DNA of 64,000 nucleotides from an uncultured bacterium (GTDB lineage Bacteria; Bacillota_I; Bacilli_A; RFN20; CAG-826). The notes under the pieces were generated by a model, which had not been told where the DNA came from, did no database searches, and was given only the letters and a program-made list of their open reading frames with translations. Each line of letters starts with the position of its first letter. The first letter of the stretch is position 1. Both the position numbers and the translations under genes were made by a program. The stretch spans positions 112,903 through 176,902 of the forward strand of contig CASFZN010000020.1 of NCBI GenBank assembly GCA_949299195.1, written 5' to 3'. Below, piece after piece: positions 17,335 through 26,687 of this stretch.

Positions 17335-17851
17335 ATACTACCTCCCAATTTATAAATTTATTGTGTTTTTTTAATCTATTTTTATAGTAAGACTCAATCT
17401 TTTTATTTAAAATCGTAATAAATGCGTTTTTTGTGGTGATTTCATCAACATAAATCGACTTAATCTTAGCTTTATTTGCGACTTTAATATCAGTTAATAA
17501 CTGATCTCCGATAAATATAATTTCATCCTTTTTTAAGCCGTTTTTCTTAATATATTTATTAATTTTGTTAGGAAATGGTTTAAAAGCTCTAGAAATATAA
17601 TTTACATTTAATATTTTAGCATACATTGAGACTCTTTTCTCACTGTTATTAGAAACAATAATAATACTTATATTATTATCTTTTAATCTTTTTACGAGAT
17701 TGAAAGTTTCTTTTGAAGGAGTTTTATTTAAATAAGAATCGAGGGTATTATCTAAATCAGCCATAACAGTTTTAATGTTAAAGGCTTTAAAAAACTCTAT
17801 ATTAATCTCAAATATGTTTTTTGCGTGTGCTGTTGGTATTAAATTCTTCAT
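17312..17851 (-). CDS. yqeG: HAD-superfamily phosphatase YqeG
   Basis: A 179-residue HAD hydrolase of the YqeG type. The nucleophile motif is TVMADLDNTLDSY, motif II is IIIVSNNSE, and the C-terminal motif is EIIFIGDQLLTDIKVANK. It overlaps yqeH by 23 nt. It is the first gene of the yqeG-yqeH-yhbY-yqeK unit. Related enzymes act on phosphatidylglycerophosphate, but the substrate here is not shown. Confidence 0.92.
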   Translation of the reverse strand: MKNLIPTAHAKNIFEINIEFFKAFNIKTVMADLDNTLDSYLNKTPSKETFNLVKRLKDNNISIIIVSNNSEKRVSMYAKILNVNYISRAFKPFPNKINKYIKKNGLKKDEIIFIGDQLLTDIKVANKAKIKSIYVDEITTKNAFITILNKKIESYYKNRLKKHNKFINWEVVYGNLKKS

Positions 17852-17859
17852 AAAATATA

Positions 17860-17897
17860 TACTGGAAATCTACTAATAAACTACTAGTTATCTACTA
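17860..17897 (-). repeat. 11-bp phased AGTA array, 4 units
   Basis: TACT at 17860, 17871, 17882 and 17893, exactly 11 bp apart, filling part of the gap between the divergent genes yqeG (-) and the small membrane protein (+). Confidence 0.8.
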
Positions 17898-17945
17898 AAA
17901 TTAGGTTTTTTGATATTTATACTTAATTTTTTCGATATTTAGTAT

Positions 17946-17951
17946 TAAAAT
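17946..17951 (+). promoter_or_regulatory. -10 box of the small membrane protein gene, probably leaderless
   Basis: TAAAAT ends 7 nt before the ATG at 17959, and no SD is present. Transcription would start at or next to the A of the start codon. Confidence 0.4.
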
Positions 17952-17958
17952 AAATAAC

Positions 17959-18189
17959 ATGAATAAAGACCTTAGTTTAATCAATAATATCTCAAGAGGA
18001 CTTATCCTTGTTGGATATATTATAACCGCTTTATTAACTCCATTTATTGGAATTATTTTCTTTATACCTTCTTTGATACTTTCGATTAAAAGAAGCGATA
18101 AAGATATGGCATATAATTTTTTAGGATCAATTATTGGTCTTGTTGCAAGTTTTATTTATATAATCTTAATGATTATTACGTCACTTTAA
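17959..18189 (+). CDS. small two-helix membrane protein, unknown
   Basis: A 76-residue hydrophobic protein. Two long membrane segments (about residues 12-42, broken by a Pro/Phe turn, and 53-75) are separated by a charged loop SIKRSDKDMAYN. I do not recognise the family. It is alone on the + strand between two - strand operons, its stop lying 1 nt from the parC stop. The DUF4870/TM2-like small membrane proteins are a loose comparison only. Confidence 0.6.
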   Translation: MNKDLSLINNISRGLILVGYIITALLTPFIGIIFFIPSLILSIKRSDKDMAYNFLGSIIGLVASFIYIILMIITSL

Positions 18190-18190
18190 A

Positions 18191-20938
18191 TTAATCCCCC
18201 ATATCATCAAAGATTGAAATTTGTTCATATCCAAAACCATCGTCTTCATCGTTGGTTTTTTTATTTTTTGAATGGGTTTTAACTTCTTCTTTTACCGATT
18301 CTTTTTTAATTTCTTCTTTTATAACTTCTTTTTCATCTAATGGCTCATTAATAAAAGAATCATCACCAAAACTTAAACTTAGTTGCTCTTCAATTTCTCC
18401 ACCGTTATCATTATTCCCGCTATTATCATCTCCATTATCTTTAATAGGAGATTCTTCAACCACAGTATCTTTATCGATAATTTGACAGTGATAATTAAAG
18501 ACACATTTAATAACTGAATCTTCAGGGATTGAATCGATATTTTTCTTACAATATTTATCAACCGGTGTAAGGTGATAATCATCAATATTTATATTAAATA
18601 ACTCATTATTTTCATACAAACCAGTGATTAATGTTGGTTGAGTTTTATCCTTTATTTTCATTGAGAATACAAGTTTATGAGGGTCACTTTTGAAAGATTT
18701 GAAAAGGAATTGACCGGCACCTAATCTTGCGGTTAATTCTAAATTTGAAGGATCATAAATTCGGTACATTCCTTTATCAGTAAGGAATAATATTTTATCT
18801 TTTTCATCCTTTCTAAAAGATAAAATACATTTTAATGAGGAATTTCTTAATCTCGCGATAGCTTTTACCCCACTAGATTTAATTCCAGTATGAGAGAATT
18901 CATTCTCATTAAAGAAGGTAGCTAAGCCACTTTCTGCAATAACTAAAAGATCAGAATTATTATTTAAAACGCTAATATCAACCATTTCATCATTTTGAGA
19001 TAATCTCATACATCTGATTGGTTTAGAATATCTAGTTGCATAGAATTCTTTTAATTTAGTCTTTTTAATTTGACCATTTTTAGAAATCATCGCAATAGAA
19101 ACATCTTTCGAGAAATCATTAACAACAATTGCTTTAATAATATATTCATCAAGAGGTAAATTTGTAAGATAATTTACGTGTTTTCCTTCATCTTTCCACT
19201 TATTTTCAACGATTGTATGAACTGGAATAAATAGATAATTACCAAAATTAGTAAACGCTAAAATATAGTCTAAAGTTGAAGCGAGTTCACTCATAACAAA
19301 ACTATCGCCAGCTTTAATTCCAGCAAGTTGACCTTCACAAGCTTTATAAGATTTAATTGAAGATCTTTTAATATAACCATCGTGAGTTAAAACAACATAT
19401 ACATCTTCTTTAGCAACAAGGTCACGTTTATCGATGGTTATCGCTTTTTCTTCTTCTTTTATTTCGCTTCTTCTAGGATACCCATATTCTTTAACAACAT
19501 CTTTTAAGTCGTTGACAATTGAATTCCTTAATTTAGTTTTACTATTTAAAATACCTTCGATTTTCTTAACTAAAGCGTATAAATCTTCTTTTTCTTTGAT
19601 ATAGACATTAACGTCGGTATGTGACAATCTATAAAGTCTAATATTTAAAATAGCTTCAGCTTGTTCTTTACTAAATCCAAAATTATCCATTAATTTGGTT
19701 CTAGCATCATCTTTATCAATACTATTTCTAATAGTTTTAATAATTTCATCGATTATTGAAATAGCTTTAATTAAACCTTCAACAATATGAAGTCTTAATT
19801 TTGCTTTTTCTAAATCATATTCAAAAGATTTAACTGTAATATGAGTTAAATGATTAATATAAATATCTAAATATTCGATTAAACCGAATGTTTTTGGATG
19901 GTTTTCACAAATAGCAACAATGTTTGCATTATATGTTACTTTTAATTTTGTTCTATTAAATAAATATTGAATGATAATTTTTGGATCTATATCTTTCTTT
20001 AAAGTGATAACAATATTAATTTCATCTCCAGCAGAAAAATCTTTAACATCGGTAATTCCGTCGACTTCTTTTTCTCTAATAATTTCGTTAATTTTTTTAA
20101 CAATATCGATTTTATCAACACCAAAAGGAATTTCTCTAACTATGAGCTCATTAGTATCACCTTTTTTATTTTCTTCAAATCTAGCAACAATATCGAATTT
20201 TCCACGACCAGTTTCATACATTTTCTTCATTTGATCGCTGGTATAGATAATAGCGCCTGTAGGTAAATCTGGTCCTTTAACAATCTCTAAAAGCTCATCC
20301 AAAGAGCAGGTAGGATTTTCTAATCTATAAATAGTTGCTTCACAAACTTCACTTAAATTATGAGGTGGAATTCTAGTTGCTAAAGCAACCGCGATACCTT
20401 CGCTACCATTTATTAATAAATTAGGTAAATACGAAGGTAAAACAATTGGTTCTAATTCTTCATCTGAATAATTGAGTGTAAAATCAACAATATTATCTTT
20501 TTCAATATTTTTAATTAAAAGAGATGAAACTTTTGCTAAACGAGCTTCAGTATATCTTTGATGAGCAGGTGAATCGCCATCAATTGAGCCGTTATTTCCT
20601 TGGAAATCGATTAAAGGAACATTCATCTTCCAAGGTTGTGACATTCTTGTTAAAGCTTCGTAAACAGATTGATCTCCATGAGGATGGAATCGACCAATAA
20701 CGGTACCGGTAATACGAGCACATTTTTTAGTTGGTTTATCAAAAAACATCCCTTCTTTATACATTGAAAAGATGATGCGTCGTTGAACAGGTTTTAAACC
20801 ATCTCTAACATCAGGAATAGCTCTATTTAAGATGACTTCTTTGGCATAAACTCCAAATCTATCACCCATTAAATCATCAAGAGTCTGAGTAATAATATTC
20901 TCAATTTCTTCTATTATTTCTTCTTTTTTCTTTGCCAT
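18191..20938 (-). CDS. parC: DNA topoisomerase IV subunit A
   Basis: Type II topoisomerase breakage-reunion subunit, which separates linked daughter chromosomes. RAIPDVRDGLKPVQRRIIF is the ParC form (VQRR, not the VHRR of GyrA). The catalytic Tyr is Y129 in AHQRYTEARLAK. The quinolone region reads HPHGDQSVYEAL, with Gln90 where ParC normally has Ser. The beta-pinwheel follows, then about 100 extra C-terminal residues rich in Asp, Glu, Asn and Lys that look disordered. Its start overlaps the parE stop by 1 nt. Confidence 0.95.
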   Translation of the reverse strand: MAKKKEEIIEEIENIITQTLDDLMGDRFGVYAKEVILNRAIPDVRDGLKPVQRRIIFSMYKEGMFFDKPTKKCARITGTVIGRFHPHGDQSVYEALTRMSQPWKMNVPLIDFQGNNGSIDGDSPAHQRYTEARLAKVSSLLIKNIEKDNIVDFTLNYSDEELEPIVLPSYLPNLLINGSEGIAVALATRIPPHNLSEVCEATIYRLENPTCSLDELLEIVKGPDLPTGAIIYTSDQMKKMYETGRGKFDIVARFEENKKGDTNELIVREIPFGVDKIDIVKKINEIIREKEVDGITDVKDFSAGDEINIVITLKKDIDPKIIIQYLFNRTKLKVTYNANIVAICENHPKTFGLIEYLDIYINHLTHITVKSFEYDLEKAKLRLHIVEGLIKAISIIDEIIKTIRNSIDKDDARTKLMDNFGFSKEQAEAILNIRLYRLSHTDVNVYIKEKEDLYALVKKIEGILNSKTKLRNSIVNDLKDVVKEYGYPRRSEIKEEEKAITIDKRDLVAKEDVYVVLTHDGYIKRSSIKSYKACEGQLAGIKAGDSFVMSELASTLDYILAFTNFGNYLFIPVHTIVENKWKDEGKHVNYLTNLPLDEYIIKAIVVNDFSKDVSIAMISKNGQIKKTKLKEFYATRYSKPIRCMRLSQNDEMVDISVLNNNSDLLVIAESGLATFFNENEFSHTGIKSSGVKAIARLRNSSLKCILSFRKDEKDKILFLTDKGMYRIYDPSNLELTARLGAGQFLFKSFKSDPHKLVFSMKIKDKTQPTLITGLYENNELFNINIDDYHLTPVDKYCKKNIDSIPEDSVIKCVFNYHCQIIDKDTVVEESPIKDNGDDNSGNNDNGGEIEEQLSLSFGDDSFINEPLDEKEVIKEEIKKESVKEEVKTHSKNKKTNDEDDGFGYEQISIFDDMGD

Positions 20939-22881
20939 TACTTATTTAATTCCTTAACAAATTCATCTTTTTCATTAAAATCAACATATTCTTCAAGCCA
21001 TAACTTTCTTTTTTCGGCATCGCTTCCCATTAAAATTTCAATCTTTTTAGCACAGACAATTGGATCAGCAATTGAAACTTTCATTAAAATTCTATGAGCT
21101 TTATCCATGGTTGTATATTTAAGTTGTTGATCGTTCATTTCACCTAAACCTTTATATCTATTGATAGAATATCCAGGTCCGATTTCTTTTTTAGCTTCGG
21201 CTAAATCGTTTTCGTCATAACAATATTTTTCGATAACTTTGCCGTTTTTTTGATTTTTATAAACTCTATATAAAGGTGGCATTGCTACAAATACGTGACC
21301 TTCAGTAATTAAAGGACGCATATATTTATAGAAGAATGTTAATAACAAGGTTTGAATATGAGCGCCATCGCTATCAGCATCAGTCATAATAATAATCTTA
21401 TTATAATGAATATCTTGAACATCAAAAGTGTTGCCAAATCCAGCACCGATACAATTAGCAACTGTTGCGAATTCTTGATTTTTTAAAACATCTTCTACCG
21501 TACTTTTTTCAGCATTCAAAGACTTACCTCTAATAGGTAAAATTGCTTGATATAATGGATTTCTTCCTTTTTTTGCAGTTCCTCCTGCGGAATCACCTTC
21601 AACGATAAATAGTTCGTTTTTCTTATAATCTTTTGATTGAGCTGGGGTTAATTTTTCTGATAAAGTTACTTGTTCTTTACTCTTTTTCTTAGTTCTTGAT
21701 TCTTCTTTTGCTTTTCTCGCAGCCATTCTTGCAGCTAAAGAATCTTGTGCTTTTTGAACTAATTTAACTGCGAAATCTTTATTTTCATTTAAATAATATG
21801 TGAATTTTTGATATACAAGGTTATTGATTAATGGAATAAATGAAGGGGTTGTTAATTTATTTTTTGTTTGTCCTTCAAATTCTAAACTTGCTTCAGGAGG
21901 TAATCTTAAAGAAATAATCGCATTTAATCCTTCTCTAATGTCACTTCCTTCTAGTTTAAGCTTTCCTTTTTGAAGTCCATTATTTTCAATATATTCATTT
22001 ACAGCACGAGTAATTCCGAGTTTAAAACCGGTTTCGTGACTTCCTCCATCAATGGTATGGATATTATTAACATAACTTCGAATATTTTCTGTATATTCAT
22101 CTAAATAATATTGAAAAGAAATTTCGATATAGTTGTTATCGATAGTTTCTTCAAAATAAACTGGGATTCCTAAAACTTTTTTGCCAACGCTTGATTCGCT
22201 TAAATATTCTTTAATTCCATCTTTATAAAAGAATTCATCTTTTTTATTATCTCTTTCATCAACTAAATAAAATCTAACTCCTTTAAGTAAAAAAGCAGAT
22301 TCTTGTAAACGATTAAAAATTCTTTCATAACTAATATTGGTAGTTTTAAAAATAGTTGGATCAGGTTTAAATGTGGTTACAGTACCATGTTTATTGGTGT
22401 TTCCTAAAACTTCTAAAGGTTTTTTAAGTTTGCCACCATTTTCAAATTGGATATTATAAATCTTTCCATCTTTATAAACAGTGACATCCATAAAAGAAGA
22501 AAGTGCGTTTGTTACGCTACTTCCTACTCCATGTAATCCACCACTGCTTTTATATGAATTTGAATTAAACTTACCTCCACTATGAAGAGTAGTTAAAATT
22601 ATTTGAATTGCCGGAACTTTAAATTTTGGGTGAATATCACAAGGGATTCCTCTTCCTTCATCACTAATTGTAATCGAATCATCTTTATGAATTACAACTT
22701 TTATATTGCTTCCAAAACCATTTAAAGCCTCGTCAACGGAGTTATCTAAAATTTCCCATACTAGATGGTGTAAACCATAAGTATCAGTGCTTCCGATATA
22801 CATTCCAGGTCTTGTTCTAACGGCTTCAAGCCCTTCTAGAACGTCTATGTTACTAGCATTATATTCAACTTTCTTTTCCAT
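20938..22881 (-). CDS. parE: DNA topoisomerase IV subunit B
   Basis: ATPase subunit of topoisomerase IV. GHKL motifs are EILDNSVDEALNG, ISDEGRGIPCDIHPK and SGGLHGVGSSVTNALS; the Toprim domain has FIVEGDSAGGTAKKGRN and IIMTDADSDGAHI. I place the start at the ATG 22881; an upstream in-frame TTG (22893) would add four residues. Neither start has a clear SD. It is followed directly by parC. Confidence 0.95.
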   Translation of the reverse strand: MEKKVEYNASNIDVLEGLEAVRTRPGMYIGSTDTYGLHHLVWEILDNSVDEALNGFGSNIKVVIHKDDSITISDEGRGIPCDIHPKFKVPAIQIILTTLHSGGKFNSNSYKSSGGLHGVGSSVTNALSSFMDVTVYKDGKIYNIQFENGGKLKKPLEVLGNTNKHGTVTTFKPDPTIFKTTNISYERIFNRLQESAFLLKGVRFYLVDERDNKKDEFFYKDGIKEYLSESSVGKKVLGIPVYFEETIDNNYIEISFQYYLDEYTENIRSYVNNIHTIDGGSHETGFKLGITRAVNEYIENNGLQKGKLKLEGSDIREGLNAIISLRLPPEASLEFEGQTKNKLTTPSFIPLINNLVYQKFTYYLNENKDFAVKLVQKAQDSLAARMAARKAKEESRTKKKSKEQVTLSEKLTPAQSKDYKKNELFIVEGDSAGGTAKKGRNPLYQAILPIRGKSLNAEKSTVEDVLKNQEFATVANCIGAGFGNTFDVQDIHYNKIIIMTDADSDGAHIQTLLLTFFYKYMRPLITEGHVFVAMPPLYRVYKNQKNGKVIEKYCYDENDLAEAKKEIGPGYSINRYKGLGEMNDQQLKYTTMDKAHRILMKVSIADPIVCAKKIEILMGSDAEKRKLWLEEYVDFNEKDEFVKELNK

Positions 22882-22950
22882 AAAATTTACCAAAATATTT
22901 TACCATAAAAAGGCCTATATTTTTAAGTGGAAAATAGGCTATTTTTTATG

Positions 22951-22956
22951 TAGAAT
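22951..22956 (+). promoter_or_regulatory. -10 box of plsY, probably leaderless
   Basis: TAGAAT with TGGAAA (4 of 6 to consensus) 17 bp upstream at 22928-22933. The ATG of plsY follows the -10 box after only 7 nt and there is no SD. Confidence 0.5.
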
Positions 22957-22963
22957 AGTGGTC

Positions 22964-23749
22964 ATGGAAATTTTGTATTGTGTGCTTTTACTTGCCTCTT
23001 TTTTTATAGGCGGTTATATATTTGGTTCAATCCCTTTTGGCGTAATTATCGGACATTTTTATCATAAAGATCCTAGAAAATATGGGAGTAAAAATCCTGG
23101 AGGAACAAATGTTGGAAGAACGATTTCTCATACTGCTGGAGTCTTAACGATATTATTCGATGCTTTAAAGGTATTAATTCCTTATCTTCTTGTGTTCTTA
23201 TTAGTCAATTTAAACGAAGATGTTAATAATATTTTATCTTTAAATTGTGGTGATTCTTGGTATTGGTATGGCCAAGGAAATTCCTTAGTTCAACTATCAT
23301 ATTATTTAGTTGCTTTTGGAGGATTCGTTGGTCATTCTTATAGCATCTTCTTAAAATTTAAGGGCGGAAAAATTGTTTCAACATATGTTGCATTAATGAT
23401 AGGAACTTCTTATTTAGGAATATTATTCTGCGTCTTATTCTTAATTGTCTTAAAGATTAAAAAATATGTTTCATTATCATCGATTTCAATGTCGATAGCA
23501 TTCATGTTATTTGCTTGGATTATCTATATTATATATATTGCAACTGGATGTAATAATGAAATTGCAGGATATATGATGTGGTTTGATTTTGGTCCTTCAA
23601 TATCTATTTATTTCCCTATTATTGCTAGTTTTGGTACTGCTTTACTTATTTATAAACATAAAGAAAATATCAAAAGACTTAAAGCAGGTACTGAATCTAA
23701 AGTTGCTTGGGTTGATAACTTATTTAAGAAAAAGAATAAAGAAAATTAA
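22964..23749 (+). CDS. plsY: acyl-phosphate:glycerol-3-phosphate acyltransferase
   Basis: Integral membrane enzyme that makes lysophosphatidic acid from acyl-phosphate. The family's loops are present: FGSIPFGVIIGHFYHKDPR, YGSKNPGGTNVGRT (glycerol-3-phosphate site) and VGHSYSIFLKFKGGK. The frame is open 59 codons further upstream, into parE, but the family's N-terminus fits the ATG at 22964. It is an isolated + strand gene, divergent from parE. Confidence 0.93.
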   Translation: MEILYCVLLLASFFIGGYIFGSIPFGVIIGHFYHKDPRKYGSKNPGGTNVGRTISHTAGVLTILFDALKVLIPYLLVFLLVNLNEDVNNILSLNCGDSWYWYGQGNSLVQLSYYLVAFGGFVGHSYSIFLKFKGGKIVSTYVALMIGTSYLGILFCVLFLIVLKIKKYVSLSSISMSIAFMLFAWIIYIIYIATGCNNEIAGYMMWFDFGPSISIYFPIIASFGTALLIYKHKENIKRLKAGTESKVAWVDNLFKKKNKEN

Positions 23750-23790
23750 AAATTAAATAAATTTAAAAAATATAAGAATAAAAAATAAAA

Positions 23791-23820
23791 CCGTTAGTCA
23801 TAATCGACTAACGGATTTTC
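23791..23820. terminator. bidirectional terminator between plsY and yneF
   Basis: CCGTTAGTC (23791-23799), loop ATAATC, GACTAACGG (23806-23814), with a T-rich run downstream and an A-rich run upstream, so it can serve both convergent genes. Confidence 0.85.
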
Positions 23821-23830
23821 TTTTTATTTA

Positions 23831-24055
23831 CTATTCTTGATTTTTCTTCATGCTATTCATTACTTGTCTAATTTGAGCTTCACTAGGCTTTCTACCCATA
23901 GACATAAACATCGCACGAATCATCTTTTCGTTTACTGGAGGATTGTCTTTCATTTGCTTTTTAAAGATTGCTCTTGTTATAAAAAAGCCGATAACTAAGC
24001 CACCAATTAAAGCTAAAATTAAATAAATTACAAATTGCCAAACTTCTATAGTCAT
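23831..24055 (-). CDS. yneF: YneF-family (UPF0154) membrane protein
   Basis: A 74-residue protein with one N-terminal membrane helix (FVIYLILALIGGLVIGFFITR) and the family's cytosolic part, NPPVNEKMIRAMFMSMGRKPSEAQIRQVMNSM (residues 38-69). Length and pattern match UPF0154. The function is not established. A GGAGGG SD precedes the ATG. Confidence 0.9.
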   Translation of the reverse strand: MTIEVWQFVIYLILALIGGLVIGFFITRAIFKKQMKDNPPVNEKMIRAMFMSMGRKPSEAQIRQVMNSMKKNQE

Positions 24056-24145
24056 ATATTTTTAACCCTCCTTAATTTAATTTAGAGTTAAGTATATCTT
24101 AATCTATTATTTTTAAAATATAAAATTATTTAAAATAAATTAAGT

Positions 24146-24703
24146 TTAAGCTCTTCCATCATAATCGCCAGTATCAGTTCTGACTAATACTTCTTCATCT
24201 TGACCGATGAATAATGGAACTTTAACAACTAAACCAGTTTCTAAGGTTGCATTTTTTAAAGCTTTATTAACTGAATCACCTCTAACTGCTGGTTCAGTTT
24301 CAGTAATTTTTAAAGCAACTTTAGCTGGTAAATTAATACCTAAGATTTCATCGTTATAAGTAACGATTTCAACTTCTAAGTTTTCTTTTAAGAATTTCAT
24401 TTCCCATTCTAAATTAGATTTTGGCATTTCGATTTGTTCATAGGTTTCTTGATCCATGAAGACTAAGAATTCGCCATTATCATATAAATAGGACATCTTT
24501 TTCTTATCTAATCTAATTTGTTCAACTTGATAGCCACTATTAGCTGACATATCAGTAATTGCACCAGTTCTTAAGTTTTTAACCTTAACTTTTGCAACCA
24601 TTTTTCTCATTGCAGTCTTATTTAATAAAATATCTAAAACTAAATAAATATTACCACCATCTTCGAAATAGTTGCCTGGTCTTAATTCAGTAACGTTAAT
24701 CAT
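24146..24703 (-). CDS. efp: elongation factor P, unusual tip loop
   Basis: Ribosome-bound factor that helps translate polyproline stretches. The 185 residues and the three-domain sequence are typical (MSYLYDNGEFLVFMDQETYEQI; C-terminal KVPLFIGQDEEVLVRTDTGDYDGRA). The loop that normally carries the modified lysine in PGKG reads NKTAMRK here (residues 28-34), with Met32 at the place of the modified Lys when aligned without gaps on VKNLRTG. A similar loop is, from memory, found in Mycoplasma EF-P. It overlaps the upstream MBL hydrolase by 8 nt. Confidence 0.94.
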   Translation of the reverse strand: MINVTELRPGNYFEDGGNIYLVLDILLNKTAMRKMVAKVKVKNLRTGAITDMSANSGYQVEQIRLDKKKMSYLYDNGEFLVFMDQETYEQIEMPKSNLEWEMKFLKENLEVEIVTYNDEILGINLPAKVALKITETEPAVRGDSVNKALKNATLETGLVVKVPLFIGQDEEVLVRTDTGDYDGRA

Positions 24704-25361
24704 TTTTTAATACTCCTTTTAAATATCTATTTGTTTTTAATTCATGTTCTAAATTAGTTAATTCCTCATGTCCTGGATAGACGTTTAATGATGGATCTAA
24801 ATTAACTAATTTACCTAAGCTATCATTTATTTTTGATGAATCTGATGTAGGAAGATCACTTCTACCAATACTATTTTTAAATAAAGTATCACCGGTAAAA
24901 AGAGCATTTTCACTCTTTAATAAATAACAGACACTACCTTCGGTATGAAATGGAGTTTTAATAACTTTAAAATAATATTTATTCATAAAGTTAATTTCGT
25001 CTTCGTCATCTACGATGTAATGACCAAAATCTTCTTTTAATGTTACGTCTTCTATTCCATGAATAAAATGTGAACAATTAAGCTTAGGATCAGTTAAAAA
25101 AGGGAAATCTTCTTCACTAATAAAGATGGTACAAGGATAAACTTCTAAGAATTTTTTTAATCCAGCTATATGATCATAATGTCCGTGAGTTAATAAAACT
25201 CCTGCAACGCCACTATGATTTTCTTTAATATAACGGATCACTCTATTGGTGTTGGTTCCCATATCAATAACAACACATGGTTTGCCAATTTCACCAACTA
25301 CATAGGTATTAGAAGCAAATTCGTTGTCTTTATCTTCACTAAAAAAGAAAGATTTAACCAT
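24696..25361 (-). CDS. metallo-beta-lactamase fold hydrolase (glyoxalase II-like)
   Basis: A 221-residue MBL-fold protein of the YqgX/GloB-like type: zinc motif THGHYDHIAG, a later FHTEGSVCYL His, FTGDTLFKNSIGRSDLP and the final VYPGHEELTN His. Small hydrolases of this kind are often annotated as hydroxyacylglutathione hydrolases, but the substrate is not known. It is in an operon with efp. Confidence 0.85.
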   Translation of the reverse strand: MVKSFFFSEDKDNEFASNTYVVGEIGKPCVVIDMGTNTNRVIRYIKENHSGVAGVLLTHGHYDHIAGLKKFLEVYPCTIFISEEDFPFLTDPKLNCSHFIHGIEDVTLKEDFGHYIVDDEDEINFMNKYYFKVIKTPFHTEGSVCYLLKSENALFTGDTLFKNSIGRSDLPTSDSSKINDSLGKLVNLDPSLNVYPGHEELTNLEHELKTNRYLKGVLKND

Positions 25362-25371
25362 TCATTAACCT

Positions 25372-25521
25372 CTATTTCTTTTCTTTAAAAATTTGTCTTT
25401 GTTGGCAGTGTGGGCAATATTTTTTCTTTTCAATCCTATCTGGAGTGTTCTTTTTGTTTTTACTTGTAATATATTGCTCTTCGCCACAAACGGTACATTT
25501 TAAAATAATGTTATCACGCAT
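25372..25521 (-). CDS. rpmG: ribosomal protein L33
   Basis: A short 49-residue frame that reads [20 protein letters not shown] at the start and ends in QRQIFKEKK. It has two CxxC pairs (CTVC and CPHC), so it is the zinc-binding form of L33. GAGGAG lies 7-8 nt before the ATG. The next gene starts 11 nt after its stop. Confidence 0.95.
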   Translation of the reverse strand: MRDNIILKCTVCGEEQYITSKNKKNTPDRIEKKKYCPHCQQRQIFKEKK

Positions 25522-25603
25522 AATAAAATACTCCTCTTTCAATAAGCCTTAATATTGTATACTAAATCATTATATTTTTCTATATTTTTATTGATATTTA
25601 TCA

Positions 25604-25609
25604 TATACT
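25604..25609 (+). promoter_or_regulatory. -10 box of ispG, probably leaderless
   Basis: TATACT ends 6 nt before the ATG at 25616. No SD is present, so transcription should start on the start codon. Confidence 0.45.
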
Positions 25610-25615
25610 TTTAAT

Positions 25616-26662
25616 ATGCAAAAAAGAGAAAAAACTAAACAAATTAGAATCGGTAATTTATTGCTTGGCGGACAAAATAAAATATTAATTCAATCAATGT
25701 GTGATATAAAAACTTCTAACGCTAAAGAAGTTATCTCTCAAATCAATGAATGTGCTCGTTTAGGAGCAGACTTAATGAGAGTTTCAATCCTTGATATGGA
25801 TGATGCAAAAGCTATAAAAGAAATTAAAAGTCATATTAAGATTCCAATAGTTTGTGACTTCCATTACACTACTAATTTAGTTGAAACTGCCATTAAATCT
25901 GGAGCTGATAAAATTAGAATTAATCCGGTAAATACGTCACAAAATGAATTAATTAAAATCATAGATTTATGTAAGGAATATAAAGTTCCTATTAGAATTG
26001 GATTAAATGAAGGTTCTTTAAATAAGGATAAAAAATCTATTCATTCAATTAAAGGATTAATAGATTTATGTTTAGAAACAATCGAATTTTTTGAAAGTCA
26101 CGGATTTTATGATTTAGTTTTATCAATTAAATCTTCAGATCCATTAAAAACAGTAAAAATATACGAAAAGCTTTCAAAAGTAACAAATTATCCACTTCAC
26201 ATTGGAGTTACTGAAAGCGGATTTGAAGATATCGGAATCATACGTTCTACTATTGCTCTATCTAGATTAATACTAAACGGAGTTGGCGATACTATTCGTG
26301 TTTCTTTAACAAAAAATCCACCTTTAGAGGTTATAACTGCTAAAAGATTACTTCATGATTGTGGATTATATCCAAATTATCCAACTATTATCTCTTGTCC
26401 TACATGCGGAAGATGTAAGGTTAAAAATCTTGATGAAATTGCTAAAACTATTACCAAATATTTAGAAGAAAACTCGATAAATATCAAAATTTCTATCATG
26501 GGATGTATAGTTAATGGAATTGGAGAAGGCAAAAACTCTGATATTGGGGTAGCTGGAGAAAACGGAGCCTTTATAATCTTTAAAAAAGGAAAGATATTAA
26601 AGGAAGTTAAAGAAGGAAATTTACTTGAAGAATTAATAAAAGTTATTGAAAAAGAAAAATAA
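25616..26662 (+). CDS. ispG: 4-hydroxy-3-methylbut-2-enyl diphosphate synthase
   Basis: Iron-sulfur enzyme of the MEP isoprenoid pathway. The TIM-barrel part contains ILIQSMCDIKTS, DKIRINPVN and HIGVTESGF. The [4Fe-4S] cysteines are in ISCPTCGRC and the C-terminal SIMGCIVNGIGEG. The 348 residues match the two-domain bacterial form. It is isolated on the + strand, and together with ispH shows that this organism uses the MEP pathway. Confidence 0.96.
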   Translation: MQKREKTKQIRIGNLLLGGQNKILIQSMCDIKTSNAKEVISQINECARLGADLMRVSILDMDDAKAIKEIKSHIKIPIVCDFHYTTNLVETAIKSGADKIRINPVNTSQNELIKIIDLCKEYKVPIRIGLNEGSLNKDKKSIHSIKGLIDLCLETIEFFESHGFYDLVLSIKSSDPLKTVKIYEKLSKVTNYPLHIGVTESGFEDIGIIRSTIALSRLILNGVGDTIRVSLTKNPPLEVITAKRLLHDCGLYPNYPTIISCPTCGRCKVKNLDEIAKTITKYLEENSINIKISIMGCIVNGIGEGKNSDIGVAGENGAFIIFKKGKILKEVKEGNLLEELIKVIEKEK

Positions 26663-26687
26663 AACGAATTCCTCGTTTTATTTTTTT
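26658..26687 (+). terminator. terminator after ispG
   Basis: AATAAAACGA (26658-26667), loop ATTCC, TCGTTTTATT (26673-26682), then TTTTTC. It overlaps the last codons of the convergent DEAD-box gene. Confidence 0.8.

Noticed and set aside
22787-22963. Longer PlsY with 59 extra residues
   Set aside because: The extension overlaps the opposite-strand parE coding region and does not resemble PlsY; the family N-terminus starts at 22964.
24146-24703. EF-P as a pseudogene because of its tip loop
   Set aside because: Length and all three domains are intact and the gene is in an operon with a normal neighbour; only the loop differs.
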